Positions 1-8,575 are shown, counted from the first letter of the stretch. The stretch: DNA of 64,000 bases from Nocardioides sp. dk884 (GCF_009557055.1 NZ_CP045649.1:372001-436000), one strand, 5' to 3'. Numbers and translations are program-made. The notes: generated from the letters alone by a model not told the origin.

Positions 1-551
1 CGGCCGCCGCGGACCCCGGCGTACTGCCCGCGCTGCCGGAGGGCGCCCCGGTCGCGCCCGAGGACGCCCTCGCGTTCTTCCGCGGGCCGGCGCAGTTCCA
101 CAGCTCACGCATGGCGGCGCTTCCCGACCCCGACTTCGCGCAGGCAGTGGTCCGGCTGTTCTGGTGGGCGAGCGCCCGGCTCGCGGTGCTGGCGCGCGCC
201 CGCACCCATCCCGACCCGGTGCTGGCCGCGATCGCCGCCGCCGGCGTGCCGGAGGTCGCCTACCACCGCGACTGGGCCGCCTCCTGGGTGCTCATCCTCG
301 CCCAGGGCACCGAGGAGTCGCGCCGCCGCACGCTCGCCGCGGTCGCCGCGCTCGCCCCGTCGTACGCCGAGCTGCTGGGGCGGCACCAGCAGGTGCGCGA
401 GGAGGTGGTCGAGGTGGTCGGGGAGCTCTTCGACCGGGCGGGCCTCGTGACGCCGCCGACCGCGTCGCCCGACAGTCCGGCGGACCGGCTCGCGGGCCTG
501 CTCGCCGAGATGCAGTCGGTGGCCCGGGCCCATCCGCGGGGCAGGTGGTGA
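1..551 (+). CDS. paaC: Phenylacetyl-CoA epoxidase structural subunit PaaC (5' end outside window)
   Basis: This is the C-terminal part of PaaC, the non-catalytic ferritin-like partner of PaaA in the 1,2-phenylacetyl-CoA epoxidase. The reading frame is open from the first bases of the window and stops with TGA at 549-551. The visible chain carries the family pattern DALAFFR, then a helix-rich stretch and the signature VAYHRDWAASWVLILAQGTEES, here broken into its recognisable parts YHRDW and GTEES. The stop overlaps the GTG start of the next gene (GTGA), and paaD and paaE follow, so the paaABCDE order is very likely with paaA and paaB to the left of the window. Identification rests on motif recall and gene order. 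Confidence 0.9.
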   Translation, partial: AAADPGVLPALPEGAPVAPEDALAFFRGPAQFHSSRMAALPDPDFAQAVVRLFWWASARLAVLARARTHPDPVLAAIAAAGVPEVAYHRDWAASWVLILAQGTEESRRRTLAAVAALAPSYAELLGRHQQVREEVVEVVGELFDRAGLVTPPTASPDSPADRLAGLLAEMQSVARAHPRGRW

Positions 552-1057
552 GCGCGATGCGCACCGCGTGGGAGGTCGCCGCCGACGTCGTGGACCCCGA
601 GCTGCCGATGATCACGCTGGCCGACCTCGGGGTGCTGCGCTCGGTCGTCGAGAGCGGGGACGGCATGGACCGGCAGGTCACCGTGACCCTGACCCCGACG
701 TACTCCGGGTGCCCGGCCACCGCGACGATGCGCGACGACCTCGAGCATGCCCTGCGCGCGGCCGGCTGGGCTCGGGTGCGGGTGTGCCTGCAGCTCGCCC
801 CGCCGTGGAGCACCAACGACATCACCACGACCGGACGCGCCGCACTGGTCGCCGCCGGCGTCTCGCCGCCCGGCCCGGCTCCGTCCCGCACCGCCGCGGT
901 GCCGTTGCTGCTCGCCCCGACGCGCTACGCCGCGCGCTGCCCGCGCTGCGGCTCCGAGCGCGTCGAGCTGCTGTCCCGCTTCGGCCCGACGGCCTGCACC
1001 GCGATCCTGCGCTGCTCGGACTGCGCCGAGCCCTTCGAGCACGTGAAAGAGGTCTGA
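548..1057 (+). CDS. paaD: Phenylacetate-CoA epoxidase maturation/assembly protein PaaD
   Basis: PaaD belongs to the MIP18/SufT-like (DUF59) family and is needed for a functional phenylacetyl-CoA epoxidase, probably in Fe-S or diiron assembly. The 169-residue product has the N-terminal DUF59 features VDPELPMITLADLGVLR (about 15-31) and YSGCPA (52-57). A C-terminal zinc-ribbon-like pair of CxxC motifs follows, with Cys131/Cys134 and Cys156/Cys159. I chose the GTG at 548 because it overlaps the paaC stop as GTGA; an in-frame ATG at 557 is the alternative. The stop overlaps the paaE start (TGATG), which indicates translational coupling. Confidence 0.9.
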   Translation: MSAMRTAWEVAADVVDPELPMITLADLGVLRSVVESGDGMDRQVTVTLTPTYSGCPATATMRDDLEHALRAAGWARVRVCLQLAPPWSTNDITTTGRAALVAAGVSPPGPAPSRTAAVPLLLAPTRYAARCPRCGSERVELLSRFGPTACTAILRCSDCAEPFEHVKEV

Positions 1058-2118
1058 TGGCCTTCCACACCCTGCGGGTGGCGGCGGTCGAGCCGCTGTG
1101 CGCGGACGCCGCGGCGATCACCTTCGAGGTGCCGCCCGAGCTGCGCGGGGAGTACGCCTTCGCCGCCGGGCAGTCGCTCACCCTGCGCCGCGAGGTCGAC
1201 GGCGTCGAGCAGCGCCGGTCGTACTCGCTGTGCGCCCCGGTCGGCCAGCCGCCCCGGATCGGCGTGCGCGAGATCGCCGACGGGCTCTTCTCCACCTGGC
1301 TGGTGCGCGACGTGCGCCCCGGGACGCCGGTCGAGGTGCTGGCGCCGAGCGGTCGCTTCCGCGCCGAGCCGCGACCCGGCGAGCGGCACCTGTGCGTGGC
1401 CGCCGGCTCCGGCATCACGCCGGTGCTCTCGATCGCGGCAACCGTGCTCCAGCAGCCCGGCACCGAGGTGGCGCTGCTCTACGGCAACCGCACCAGCGGG
1501 TCGGTGATGTTCGTCGACGAGCTCGCCGACCTCAAGGACCGCTACGGCCCGCGGGTGCAGCTGGTCCACGTGCTGAGCCGCGAGGCCCGCGACGCCGAGC
1601 TGCTCACCGGGCGCCTGGACCCCGACCGGCTGCGCCGGCTGCTCACCGAGCTCGTCCCGCTCGACGTCCTCGGCGTCGACCACGTCTGGATCTGCGGGCC
1701 GTTCGCGATGGTCAGCGGGGCCCGCCAGGTGCTCGCCGAGCGGGGGGTGCCGCCCGAGCGGGTCCACGTCGAGCTCTTCCACGTCGACGAGGACGACGTA
1801 CCGCCGCCGCCCCGGCGCGCGCCGGTCGCCCCCGCCGGCGCGACCAGCGAGGTGCGGGTGGTGCTCGACGGACGCAGCACCGTGGTCACCGCCGCCCGCG
1901 ACGCCACGGTGCTGGACGCCGCGCAGCCGGCCCGCGCCGACCTGCCGTTCGCGTGTCGCGGCGGGGTCTGCGGCACCTGCCGCGCCCGGGTCGTGGAGGG
2001 CGAGGTGGCGATGCGACGCAACCACGCGCTGGAGCCCGAGGAGGTCGCCGCCGGCTTCGTGCTCACCTGCCAGGCTGAGCCGGTCTCGGCCACGGTGAGC
2101 GTCGACTTCGACGCCTGA
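1057..2118 (+). CDS. paaE: Phenylacetyl-CoA epoxidase reductase PaaE
   Basis: PaaE passes electrons from NADPH through FAD and a 2Fe-2S centre to the PaaA diiron site. The 353-residue chain has an N-terminal FNR-like FAD domain (motif RRSYSLC near residue 50), an NAD(P) domain with AGSGITPVLS, and a C-terminal plant-type ferredoxin domain with the cluster motif CRGGVCGTC followed by a fourth Cys in LTCQA. The same architecture is found in the KshB-like protein at 34168-35187, but synteny with paaC and paaD makes PaaE the better call. The start ATG overlaps the paaD TGA. Confidence 0.9.
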   Translation: MAFHTLRVAAVEPLCADAAAITFEVPPELRGEYAFAAGQSLTLRREVDGVEQRRSYSLCAPVGQPPRIGVREIADGLFSTWLVRDVRPGTPVEVLAPSGRFRAEPRPGERHLCVAAGSGITPVLSIAATVLQQPGTEVALLYGNRTSGSVMFVDELADLKDRYGPRVQLVHVLSREARDAELLTGRLDPDRLRRLLTELVPLDVLGVDHVWICGPFAMVSGARQVLAERGVPPERVHVELFHVDEDDVPPPPRRAPVAPAGATSEVRVVLDGRSTVVTAARDATVLDAAQPARADLPFACRGGVCGTCRARVVEGEVAMRRNHALEPEEVAAGFVLTCQAEPVSATVSVDFDA

Positions 2119-2212
2119 GGCGTTCGGCTCCGCGGTACGACGCACGTGCCGGGGGCCCCACCGCGGCGATATCGTCTCGGTGTCCACGACCACACGACCC
2201 GAGGAGACCCGC

Positions 2213-3082
2213 ATGCGGCTGGCAAACCTGGAGGGCCGTGCGGTCCTGGTGCTCTCGACCGGTACCGCCGACGGCTCCGGCGCCCGGGGCGTGGACCTGC
2301 ACGCCGCGTCGGACGGCGCCTTCGGCCCGGACCCGGCCGCGGTCTACGAGCGCTGGGACACGCTGCGCGAGTGGTACGCCGCGGCGGCGGGCGACCTCGT
2401 CGCGGACCTCGCCATCGACCCGGACCGGCTGGGCCCGCCCTCGCCGCGCCCGCCGCAGGCGATGGGGCTGGGGTTCAACTACGCCGAGCACGCCCGGGAG
2501 ACCGGCTTCGAGGCGCCCACCGAGCTGCCGCCGGTCTTCCCCAAGTTCGCCAGCAGCCTCACCGGCCCGCGCGGCGTCGTCGAGCTGCCCGAGGGCGGCA
2601 CCACCGACTGGGAGGTGGAGGTGGTCGCTGTCATCGGCCGCGCCGCCCACCGGATCACCCCCGAGCAGGCCTGGGACCACGTCGCCGGGCTCTGCGTGGG
2701 CCAGGACCTCTCCGAGCGGCGCCGCCAGTTCTCCGGCCCGGCCCCGCAGTTCGGCCTGGCCAAGTCCTACCCCGGCTTCAGCCCGACCGGGCCGTGGCTG
2801 GTGACCCCCGACGAGCTCGCCGACCCCGACGACCTCGCCCTCGGCTGCGCGATCGACGGGGAGGTCGTCCAGGACGGGCGCACCAGCCGGTTGCTGTTCT
2901 CCATCCCGCGCGCGGTCGCCGAGCTCTCGCAGGTGCTCACGCTGCTGCCCGGGGACGTCGTGTTCACCGGCACCCCGGACGGCGTCGGCGTCGGGCGCGA
3001 GCCGCAGCGCTTCCTGCGTCCCGGGGAGACGCTGCGTACCTGGGTCGAGGGGATCGGGGAGATGCGCCACACCTTCGGTTGA
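2213..3082 (+). CDS. Fumarylacetoacetate hydrolase family protein
   Basis: The product (289 aa) is a fumarylacetoacetate-hydrolase-family enzyme, the group that includes acylpyruvases, 2-hydroxyhepta-2,4-diene-1,7-dioate isomerase and oxaloacetate decarboxylases. Recognisable blocks are GLGFNYAEHARE, the substrate loop FPKFASSLTGP, a metal-binding acidic pair in DWEVEVVAVIG, and the C-terminal GDVVFTGTPDGVG. An N-terminal extension of about 80 residues precedes the catalytic domain, as in many aromatic catabolism members. The ATG at 2213 has a good GAGGAG ribosome site at 2201-2206; an upstream in-frame GTG at 2180 lacks one. Substrate is not readable from sequence; a role in ring-fission product processing is inference from the paa genes upstream. 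Confidence 0.8.
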   Translation: MRLANLEGRAVLVLSTGTADGSGARGVDLHAASDGAFGPDPAAVYERWDTLREWYAAAAGDLVADLAIDPDRLGPPSPRPPQAMGLGFNYAEHARETGFEAPTELPPVFPKFASSLTGPRGVVELPEGGTTDWEVEVVAVIGRAAHRITPEQAWDHVAGLCVGQDLSERRRQFSGPAPQFGLAKSYPGFSPTGPWLVTPDELADPDDLALGCAIDGEVVQDGRTSRLLFSIPRAVAELSQVLTLLPGDVVFTGTPDGVGVGREPQRFLRPGETLRTWVEGIGEMRHTFG

Positions 3083-3102
3083 GCACGGACTAGCCTCGCG
3101 CC

Positions 3103-4071
3103 ATGCGCTACGTACGCCTGGGCAGCACCGGTCTCGAGGTCTCCGCGGTCAGCCTCGGCTGCATGAGCTGGGGTGACGCGACCCAGGGCTGGCACCCGTG
3201 GATCCTCGACGAGGACGCCGCCCGACCGATCGTGCGCGCGGCGTACGAGGCCGGGATCAACGTCTTCGACACCGCCAACGTGTACGCCGGCGGCACCAGC
3301 GAGGAGGTCACCGGCCGGCTGCTGAAGGAGATCGCCTCGCGCGATGAGGTCGTCATCGCGACCAAGGTGCACGGCGTGATGCGCGAGGGCCCCAACGGCG
3401 GCGGGCTCTCGCGGCGCGCGATCATGGCCGAGATCGACCACAGCCTGCGCCGGCTCGGGGTGGACCACGTGGATCTCTACCAGATCCACCGCTGGGACCC
3501 GCACACCCCGATCGAGGAGACCATGGAGGCCCTTCACGACGTGGTGAAGGCCGGCAAGGCCCGCTACCTCGGGGCCTCCTCGATGTATGCCTGGCAGTTC
3601 GTCAAGGCCCAGCACGCCGCTGACCTGCACGGCTGGACCCGCTTCGTGTCGATGCAGGACCACTACAACCTGCTCTACCGCGAGGAGGAGCGGGAGATGC
3701 TGCCGTACTGCGCCGACTCCGGCGTCGGCGTGCTGCCCTGGAGCCCGCTGGCGCGCGGGCGGCTCACCCGGCCTTGGGAGGAGACCACCCGGCGCCTGGA
3801 GACCGACGCCTGGGGCGCCGATCTCTACCCCGAGTCCGACCGGGCGATCGTGGACGCGGTCGGCGCCGTCGCCGAGCGGCGCGGCGTCTCCCGGGCCCAG
3901 GTGGCGCTCGCCTGGCTGCTGCACCAGCCGGTGGTCACCTCCCCGATCGTGGGCGTCACCAAGATGCAGCACCTCACCGACGCGGTCGCCGCGGTCGACC
4001 TGGAGCTCTCCGCCGGCGAGCTCGCCGAGCTCGGCGCGGGCTACGTCCCGCACGCCGTCGCGGGCCACTGA
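3103..4071 (+). CDS. Aldo/keto reductase
   Basis: This is a 322-residue NADPH-dependent aldo/keto reductase of the YajO/Tas-like group. The catalytic tetrad is visible as Asp56 and Tyr61 (FDTANVYAGG), Lys88 (IATKVHG) and His129 (YQIHRWD). The gene lies 20 bp after the preceding hydrolase gene and probably shares its transcript. The ATG at 3103 is the first start after that stop. Physiological substrate is unknown; a ketone or aldehyde from the neighbouring catabolic routes is possible. Confidence 0.85.
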   Translation: MRYVRLGSTGLEVSAVSLGCMSWGDATQGWHPWILDEDAARPIVRAAYEAGINVFDTANVYAGGTSEEVTGRLLKEIASRDEVVIATKVHGVMREGPNGGGLSRRAIMAEIDHSLRRLGVDHVDLYQIHRWDPHTPIEETMEALHDVVKAGKARYLGASSMYAWQFVKAQHAADLHGWTRFVSMQDHYNLLYREEEREMLPYCADSGVGVLPWSPLARGRLTRPWEETTRRLETDAWGADLYPESDRAIVDAVGAVAERRGVSRAQVALAWLLHQPVVTSPIVGVTKMQHLTDAVAAVDLELSAGELAELGAGYVPHAVAGH

Positions 4072-4090
4072 GCGCGCGCCCCCGCCCGCG

Positions 4091-4696
4091 TTACAGCTCG
4101 CGCCCGGCGCCCGCGTGCAACCCGTCGAAGACCACCGTGCTGACCGCCTCGGCCAGCGCGTCCGGGGTGAGCTCGCCGCCGGGGCGGTGCCACTCCACCA
4201 GCGAGTTCACAGTGCCGAAGACCAGCCTGCTGACCAGCTCGGGGTCGAGGTCGGTGCGCACCGAGCCCTCGGCTGCGGCGGCGCGCACCAGGTCGGCCAG
4301 CCGGGTGTCGACCTCGCGGCGCCGGCGCAGCGCGGCGAGCTCGACGGGGCTGTTGCCGCGCACCCGCAGCAGCAGCGTGACCGCCGGCTGGTGCGCGACC
4401 AGCACGTCCACCGCACCGCGGACCACCGCGCGCAGCCGCTCGTACGCCGTACCCGGGGCGGACGCGGCGTCGGTGACGAGCGCGTCCAGCTCGTCGAGCG
4501 CCTCGTCGAGGGCCTGGGCGAGCAGGTGCTCCTTGCTCGGGACGTGGTGGTAGATCGCGGCCTTGGTGACTCCGAGCGCGGCGGCCAGGTCGCCCATGCT
4601 GGTGCCCTCGTAGCCGCGGCGGTTGAACAGCTCGATCGCTGTCTGCAGCACCGCGGCCTGGTCGTGCCCGGGCCGCCCGCGGCGGGGCTGGGTCAT
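4091..4696 (-). CDS. TetR/AcrR family transcriptional regulator
   Basis: The 201-residue product has an N-terminal TetR helix-turn-helix (residues about 31-54, TSMGDLAAALGVTKAAIYHH) and a helical ligand domain. A basic N-terminus (PRRGRPG) is typical of the family. It is transcribed divergently from the flavin-binding protein gene at 4739, with only 42 bp between the two starts, so it probably controls itself and that gene. Its target ligand cannot be told. It is distinct from the KstR2-like and KstR-like TetR proteins at 10.7 and 41.8 kb. Confidence 0.85.
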   Translation of the reverse strand: MTQPRRGRPGHDQAAVLQTAIELFNRRGYEGTSMGDLAAALGVTKAAIYHHVPSKEHLLAQALDEALDELDALVTDAASAPGTAYERLRAVVRGAVDVLVAHQPAVTLLLRVRGNSPVELAALRRRREVDTRLADLVRAAAAEGSVRTDLDPELVSRLVFGTVNSLVEWHRPGGELTPDALAEAVSTVVFDGLHAGAGREL

Positions 4697-4738
4697 GGTC
4701 GCAGGATCCCACAGCCGCGAGGCGGGTACCGGGCCGCC

Positions 4739-5239
4739 ATGACCCACAGCACCGACCCCGCCCAGCGCGTCGCCGACCTGGTCAGCGCCGCGCACCTGTG
4801 CATGCTCACCACCCAGACCGACGACGGCCGGCTGGTGAGTCGGCCGATGGCGCTCCAGGAGGCCGAGTTCGACGGTGACCTGTGGTTCTTCACCCACGAG
4901 GACTCCAGCGCCGTCACCCAGATCGGTGCCCGGCCGCAGGTGGGCGTCTCCTTCGCCGACCACCGCAACACCGCCTGGACCTCGATCGCCGGCACCGCGG
5001 AGGTGGTGCGCGACCGGGCCCGCATGGAGGAGCTGTGGTCGGCGCCGCTGAAGGTCTGGTTCCCCGACGGTCCGGACACCCCGGGCCTGGTGCTGCTGCG
5101 CGTCGCGGCCCTGAGCGCCGAGTACTGGGACAGCCCGGCCTCGCGGGTCAAGCGGCTCGTCGGTGCCGCCCGGGCCGCGGTCACCGGGGACCCGGAGAAG
5201 TTCCCGGGCACCAACGAGAGCGTCGACCTGGACCAGTGA
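4739..5239 (+). CDS. Pyridoxamine 5'-phosphate oxidase-like (general stress GSP26-type) flavin/F420-binding protein
   Basis: The 166-residue product matches the GSP26/general stress branch of the split-barrel flavin-binding superfamily. It has the N-terminal AHLCMLTTQTDDGRLVSRPM strand pair, the central DLWFFTHEDS block, and the C-terminal SAEYWDSP motif seen in this branch. Members bind FMN, FAD or F420 and are mostly of unknown reaction. It is divergent from the TetR gene at 4091-4696 and may be its target. ATG at 4739 is the only sensible start. Confidence 0.75.
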   Translation: MTHSTDPAQRVADLVSAAHLCMLTTQTDDGRLVSRPMALQEAEFDGDLWFFTHEDSSAVTQIGARPQVGVSFADHRNTAWTSIAGTAEVVRDRARMEELWSAPLKVWFPDGPDTPGLVLLRVAALSAEYWDSPASRVKRLVGAARAAVTGDPEKFPGTNESVDLDQ

Positions 5240-5332
5240 CGGCGGCGGCGGTCCCGGGGTGAGGTCGCCGCGGCGGCTGTGCCAGGGTTGCCGGTCGTGC
5301 CTCCCCGGACCCGCCGCCCCACCCCGCCCGCC

Positions 5333-5767
5333 ATGCCCGTGCCGCCCGGCGCGCGCGAGGTCTTCACCGACGGCGCCTGCGCCGGCAACCCCGGCCCCGG
5401 CGGCTGGGCCTGGGCCGTCGACCAGGCGGTGTGGGCGTCGGGTCGCGAGGCCCCCTCGACCAACCAGCGCATGGAGATCCGCGCCGCCCTCGAGGCGGTG
5501 CGCTCCCTCGACGGACCGCTGCTCATCGTCAGCGACTCGACGTACGTCGTGAACTGCTTCCGCGACGCCTGGTGGCGCGGCTGGCGCACCCGCGGCTGGG
5601 TGAACACCGCCCGCAAGCCGGTCGCCAACCGGGACCTGTGGGAGCCGCTGGTCGACGCCGTCGAGTCGCGCGGCGACATCGCGTTCCGCTGGGTCAAGGG
5701 CCACTCGGGCGACCGGATGAACGACTTCGTCGACCGGCTCGCGGTGGCGGCGAGCAAGAAGGGCTGA
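5333..5767 (+). CDS. rnhA: Ribonuclease HI
   Basis: RNase HI cuts the RNA strand of RNA-DNA hybrids. From the ATG at 5333 the product is 144 residues, close to the usual ~150. The DEDD active site is visible as Asp13 (FTDGACAGNPGPGGW), Glu48 (NQRMEIRAAL), Asp68 (VSDSTYVVN) and Asp134 (MNDFVDRLA), with the His124 loop VKGHSGD. In-frame GTG codons at 5279 and 5297 could extend the N-terminus; the one at 5279 has a weak GGTGAGG upstream, so the start is uncertain. The gene is unrelated to the catabolic genes around it. Confidence 0.9.
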   Translation: MPVPPGAREVFTDGACAGNPGPGGWAWAVDQAVWASGREAPSTNQRMEIRAALEAVRSLDGPLLIVSDSTYVVNCFRDAWWRGWRTRGWVNTARKPVANRDLWEPLVDAVESRGDIAFRWVKGHSGDRMNDFVDRLAVAASKKG

Positions 5768-5884
5768 CCCCCTCCACGACACGGGATGACCCGGCGACCG
5801 GCGGGTAGAAGTGGCCCTCCGCTGAGGACGCCCCACGTGCGGCGACCGCCGGCGAGGACTTCTGCCCGTCGGTCGACGAGTGAC

Positions 5885-6658
5885 TCAGCGCGCCGGCACC
5901 TCGCGCTCGCGCAGGCCGCGCGGGTCGAGGACCTCGCGGATCAGGCGCAGCTCCTCGGGGCGGGGAAGCCGGGTGCGGGGCAGCGGGTCGGGCAGCTCGA
6001 GGGCGAAGCCGGTCGCCGCGCGCAGCTCCTCGGCCGAGACCCCGGGGTGCACGCTGCGCACCCGCAGGGTGCCGTCCGGGCCGGTGAAGTCGAGCACCGC
6101 GAGGTCGGTGACGACCCGGTGCAGGTCGTGGAAGCGGGTCGCGCCGCTGCCGGCCGCCCGCGCCGCTGCCGCGCCCACACCGCACACGACGTCGACCCGC
6201 TCGACCAGGGCCCGCGGGGAGTGCCGCGGGATCCAGTACGACGTGCGGTGGTTGACGGTGTTCGCCGGGGCCGCGCGGGTGCCGAGGAGCTGGCGCTCGG
6301 GCCGGTCGAAGTCGCCGATCGCGGAGAGGTTCTGGTTGCCGTGCCGGTCCAGCTGCGGCGCCCCCATCATCACGTGGCGCTTGCCGAAGGTGAGCATGTC
6401 GAAGACCCGGGGGTGCGGGAACCAGCCCTCCACCTCGCGCCCCGACTCGCCCAGCGGCGGATCGTCGGCCATGAACAGCGACACCCCGTCGCTGAGCACC
6501 AGGTCGGGGTTGACGGTGCGCCGCGCCAGTCGGGCGCCGAGCATCGGGATCAGCCCGATCGGGCTGGCCAGCGTCTCGCCGTCCTCGGCGAAGGCGTCGG
6601 CCACCGCGGCGGCGCACACCTCCGCGCGCGTGACGGGGCCCTGCGCGGTCGTGATCAT
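5885..6658 (-). CDS. ipdB: CoA-transferase beta-type subunit, IpdB-like (steroid C/D-ring opening)
   Basis: IpdA and IpdB form the heterotetrameric hydrolase that opens ring C of COCHEA-CoA late in steroid degradation; it has a CoA-transferase fold. This 257-residue chain follows the mycobacterial IpdB pattern closely: TRAEVCAAAVADAF at the N-terminus, SPIGLIPMLGARLAR, LDRHGNQNLSAIG, NTVNHRTSYW and the C-terminal LIREVLDPRGLREREV. Its ATG overlaps the ipdA stop (ATGA at 6655-6658), so the pair is translationally coupled. Identification is from remembered family sequence, not from alignment. Homologous CoA-transferase pairs act on other acids, so the substrate is inferred from context. Confidence 0.85.
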   Translation of the reverse strand: MITTAQGPVTRAEVCAAAVADAFAEDGETLASPIGLIPMLGARLARRTVNPDLVLSDGVSLFMADDPPLGESGREVEGWFPHPRVFDMLTFGKRHVMMGAPQLDRHGNQNLSAIGDFDRPERQLLGTRAAPANTVNHRTSYWIPRHSPRALVERVDVVCGVGAAAARAAGSGATRFHDLHRVVTDLAVLDFTGPDGTLRVRSVHPGVSAEELRAATGFALELPDPLPRTRLPRPEELRLIREVLDPRGLREREVPAR

Positions 6659-7548
6659 CGCTGCTCCTCGCTCCAGGTCCGTACGGCGTGCTGGTAGGCC
6701 GCCTCGTCGCCGTCCAGGAACCGCTCGCGGAAGCCGGCCCAGTCCTCCTCGCTGCCGCGCGCGGCGCGGGCGTAGAGCTGCTGGAACGCCTCGTCGCGGG
6801 CGTAGTCCGGCGTGCAGGCGGTGAAGTGCGCGCCGTTCGGGGTCTCCACGACACCGCTCACCATCGGCCGGTTCAGCAGCATCCGCTGCACGGGCACCCC
6901 GTCGCTCAGCTCGGCGGTCGACACGATCCGCTCGGTGGAGACGTAGGCGCGCTCGGCCGCCAGGCAGAACAGGTCGTCGAAGTAGGGGTCCGGCCCGAGG
7001 TACGTCGCGTTGCCGTGCACGTCGGCGCGGTTGAGGTGGACCAGCGCCGCGTCCAGACGCAGCGCGGGCATCGCGACCAGGTCGTCGTACGCGCCGTCGG
7101 GGCCGGGGTAGGGGCTGCGGACCGTGCGGATGTCGGGGTTGTGGACCAGCACGTCGGAGCCGAGGCCGGCCCGGGTGGGCAGGAACGGCAGGCGCTGGGC
7201 GGCTGCGCGCAGCCCGGTGAGGAACATCTGCTCGTCGAGCTCGACGACCTCGGGGATCATGCCCTCCTGTCGGGCGCGCTGGAAGCTCGGCTCGAGCGGG
7301 ATCGAGTCGAGGGACGCGAAGGCGTAGACGGCGCGGCGGACCTTGCCGGCGCGGGCGAGCAGGCCGAGGTCGGCCCCGCCCCAGCTCACCACCGTCAGGT
7401 CGCGCAGGTCGGAGCGCAGGATCGCGCGCACCAGTGCCATCGGCTTGCGCCGCGGGCCCCACCCGCCGATGCCGATCGTCATCTCGTCGCGCAGCTCGGC
7501 GACGACGTCGTCGATGCTCATCTGCTTGTCGCGCGGCCTGGTGGCCAC
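6655..7548 (-). CDS. ipdA: CoA-transferase alpha-type subunit, IpdA-like (steroid C/D-ring opening)
   Basis: This is the partner subunit of the IpdB-like protein. Characteristic blocks are MTIGIGGWGPRRKPMALVRA, LTVVSWGGADLGLL, AAAQRLPFLPTRAGLGSD, SPYPGP, LVAMPALRLDAALVHLN and GPDPYFDDLF, all present in mycobacterial IpdA. I chose the GTG at 7546-7548 because GTGAGG precedes it at good spacing and the N-terminal length then matches the family. Other in-frame starts are a GTG at 7557 and an ATG at 7521. A 28-bp palindrome resembling a KstR2 box lies just upstream at 7579-7606, between this gene and the IclR gene. In mycobacteria ipdAB belongs to the KstR2 regulon, which agrees. Confidence 0.87.
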   Translation of the reverse strand: MATRPRDKQMSIDDVVAELRDEMTIGIGGWGPRRKPMALVRAILRSDLRDLTVVSWGGADLGLLARAGKVRRAVYAFASLDSIPLEPSFQRARQEGMIPEVVELDEQMFLTGLRAAAQRLPFLPTRAGLGSDVLVHNPDIRTVRSPYPGPDGAYDDLVAMPALRLDAALVHLNRADVHGNATYLGPDPYFDDLFCLAAERAYVSTERIVSTAELSDGVPVQRMLLNRPMVSGVVETPNGAHFTACTPDYARDEAFQQLYARAARGSEEDWAGFRERFLDGDEAAYQHAVRTWSEEQR

Positions 7549-7578
7549 CCGCCTCACCCGCTTCGTCTCGCCGTGGTC

Positions 7579-7606
7579 AACCTACCTAGCAATTGCTTGG
7601 TAGGTT
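7579..7606. promoter_or_regulatory. 28-bp near-perfect palindrome, KstR2-type operator (site A)
   Basis: The two 14-nt arms are AACCTACCTAGCAA and TTGCTTGGTAGGTT; they are inverse complements with one mismatch. The core CCTAGCAATTGCTTGG (7585-7600) differs from the KstR2 consensus AnCAAGnnCTTGnT at a single defined base. The site lies between the divergent ipdA and iclR genes and could control both. The related sites are at 11.5, 22.3 and 61.46 kb. Confidence 0.75.
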
Positions 7607-7693
7607 ACCATGCGCGTGGGGTTGCGCCCCGGCCTCGCCGAGGTCGAGGACGTGTCCGCAGGGTGCCCCGAGCAACGAGGGTGAGGAGATGTC

Positions 7694-8575
7694 GTGAGTG
7701 TGCTTCGCGCCGAGGCAGGTCAGCGCTCGAGCGGGCGCCGAGAGGTCCCGCAGTCCATGGTCGAGCGGATGACCACGATCATGGAGGCCTTCACGTCTCC
7801 GTCCACGCGGCTGTCGCTGGAGGACGTCGCCCGGGTCACCGGGCTGCCCCGCTCGACCGCGCACCGGATCATGAACCAGCTGGTCGGCCTGAGCTGGATC
7901 GAGCACGCCGCCGGCGGTTACTCCCTCGGCTCGCGGGCGCTCAGCCTCGGCACCGGCAATGCCACCCACACCGAGCTGCGCGAGGCTGCGGCCGAGGACC
8001 TGCGCGAGCTGCACCTGCAGACCGGGCTGGTGGTCCACCTCGCGGTGCTCGACGGTGCCGACGTGCGCTACCTGGACAAGGTCGGCGGCCGCTATGCCAG
8101 CAAGGTCCCGACGCGGGTGGGCGAGCGCCGGCCCGCGCACTGCACCGCGCTGGGCAAGGCGATGCTGGCCACGCTCCCCGCCGAGGACGTCGACGCACTG
8201 CTCGGCGGCCCGCTGCGGCGGCTGACCCGGCACAGCATCGGCGACCTCGGGACGCTGCACCAGGAGCTGACCCGGGTGCGGGCGCGCAAGGGCGCGGCCA
8301 TCGACCGCGGCGAGTGCCACCTCGAGCTCGGCTGCGTGGCCGCCGCGGTGCCGGGGCCCGAGGGGCCGCTCGGCGCGATCTCGCTGGTCGGGGACCCCAC
8401 CGTCAACTTCGAGCGCCTGGTCCCGCTGGTGCTCAGCGTGTCGCGCGGGATCGCCGGGCGGATGGAGCGCCGCCGCTCCTCGCGCTCGCGCCAGGCCGAG
8501 GCCCCGGCCGGGAGCGGCTGGTCCGCGGACACCCTCGACCGCCTGGTGGCCGTCGGCTCGGACGGGTGGCTCTGA
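7694..8575 (+). CDS. IclR family transcriptional regulator
   Basis: The 293-residue product has an N-terminal winged helix (about 28-75, with LSLEDVARVTGLPRSTAHRI as recognition region) and an IclR effector domain ending around residue 255. The effector domain shows VRYLDKVGG, HCTALGKAMLA and the late GPLGAISLVGD. It starts at GTG 7694 with GAGGAG at 7683-7688. It is a clear paralogue of the IclR protein at 29678-30565 (shared SMVERM, EAFTSPS, LPRSTxHRI, HxTALGKAMLA). It is divergent from ipdAB across site A. Its ligand is probably a pathway intermediate (inference). Confidence 0.88.
   Translation: MSVLRAEAGQRSSGRREVPQSMVERMTTIMEAFTSPSTRLSLEDVARVTGLPRSTAHRIMNQLVGLSWIEHAAGGYSLGSRALSLGTGNATHTELREAAAEDLRELHLQTGLVVHLAVLDGADVRYLDKVGGRYASKVPTRVGERRPAHCTALGKAMLATLPAEDVDALLGGPLRRLTRHSIGDLGTLHQELTRVRARKGAAIDRGECHLELGCVAAAVPGPEGPLGAISLVGDPTVNFERLVPLVLSVSRGIAGRMERRRSSRSRQAEAPAGSGWSADTLDRLVAVGSDGWL

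Noticed and set aside
2180..2212. An earlier GTG start for the fumarylacetoacetate-hydrolase-family gene.
   Set aside because: It has no ribosome site, whereas GAGGAG precedes the ATG at 2213.
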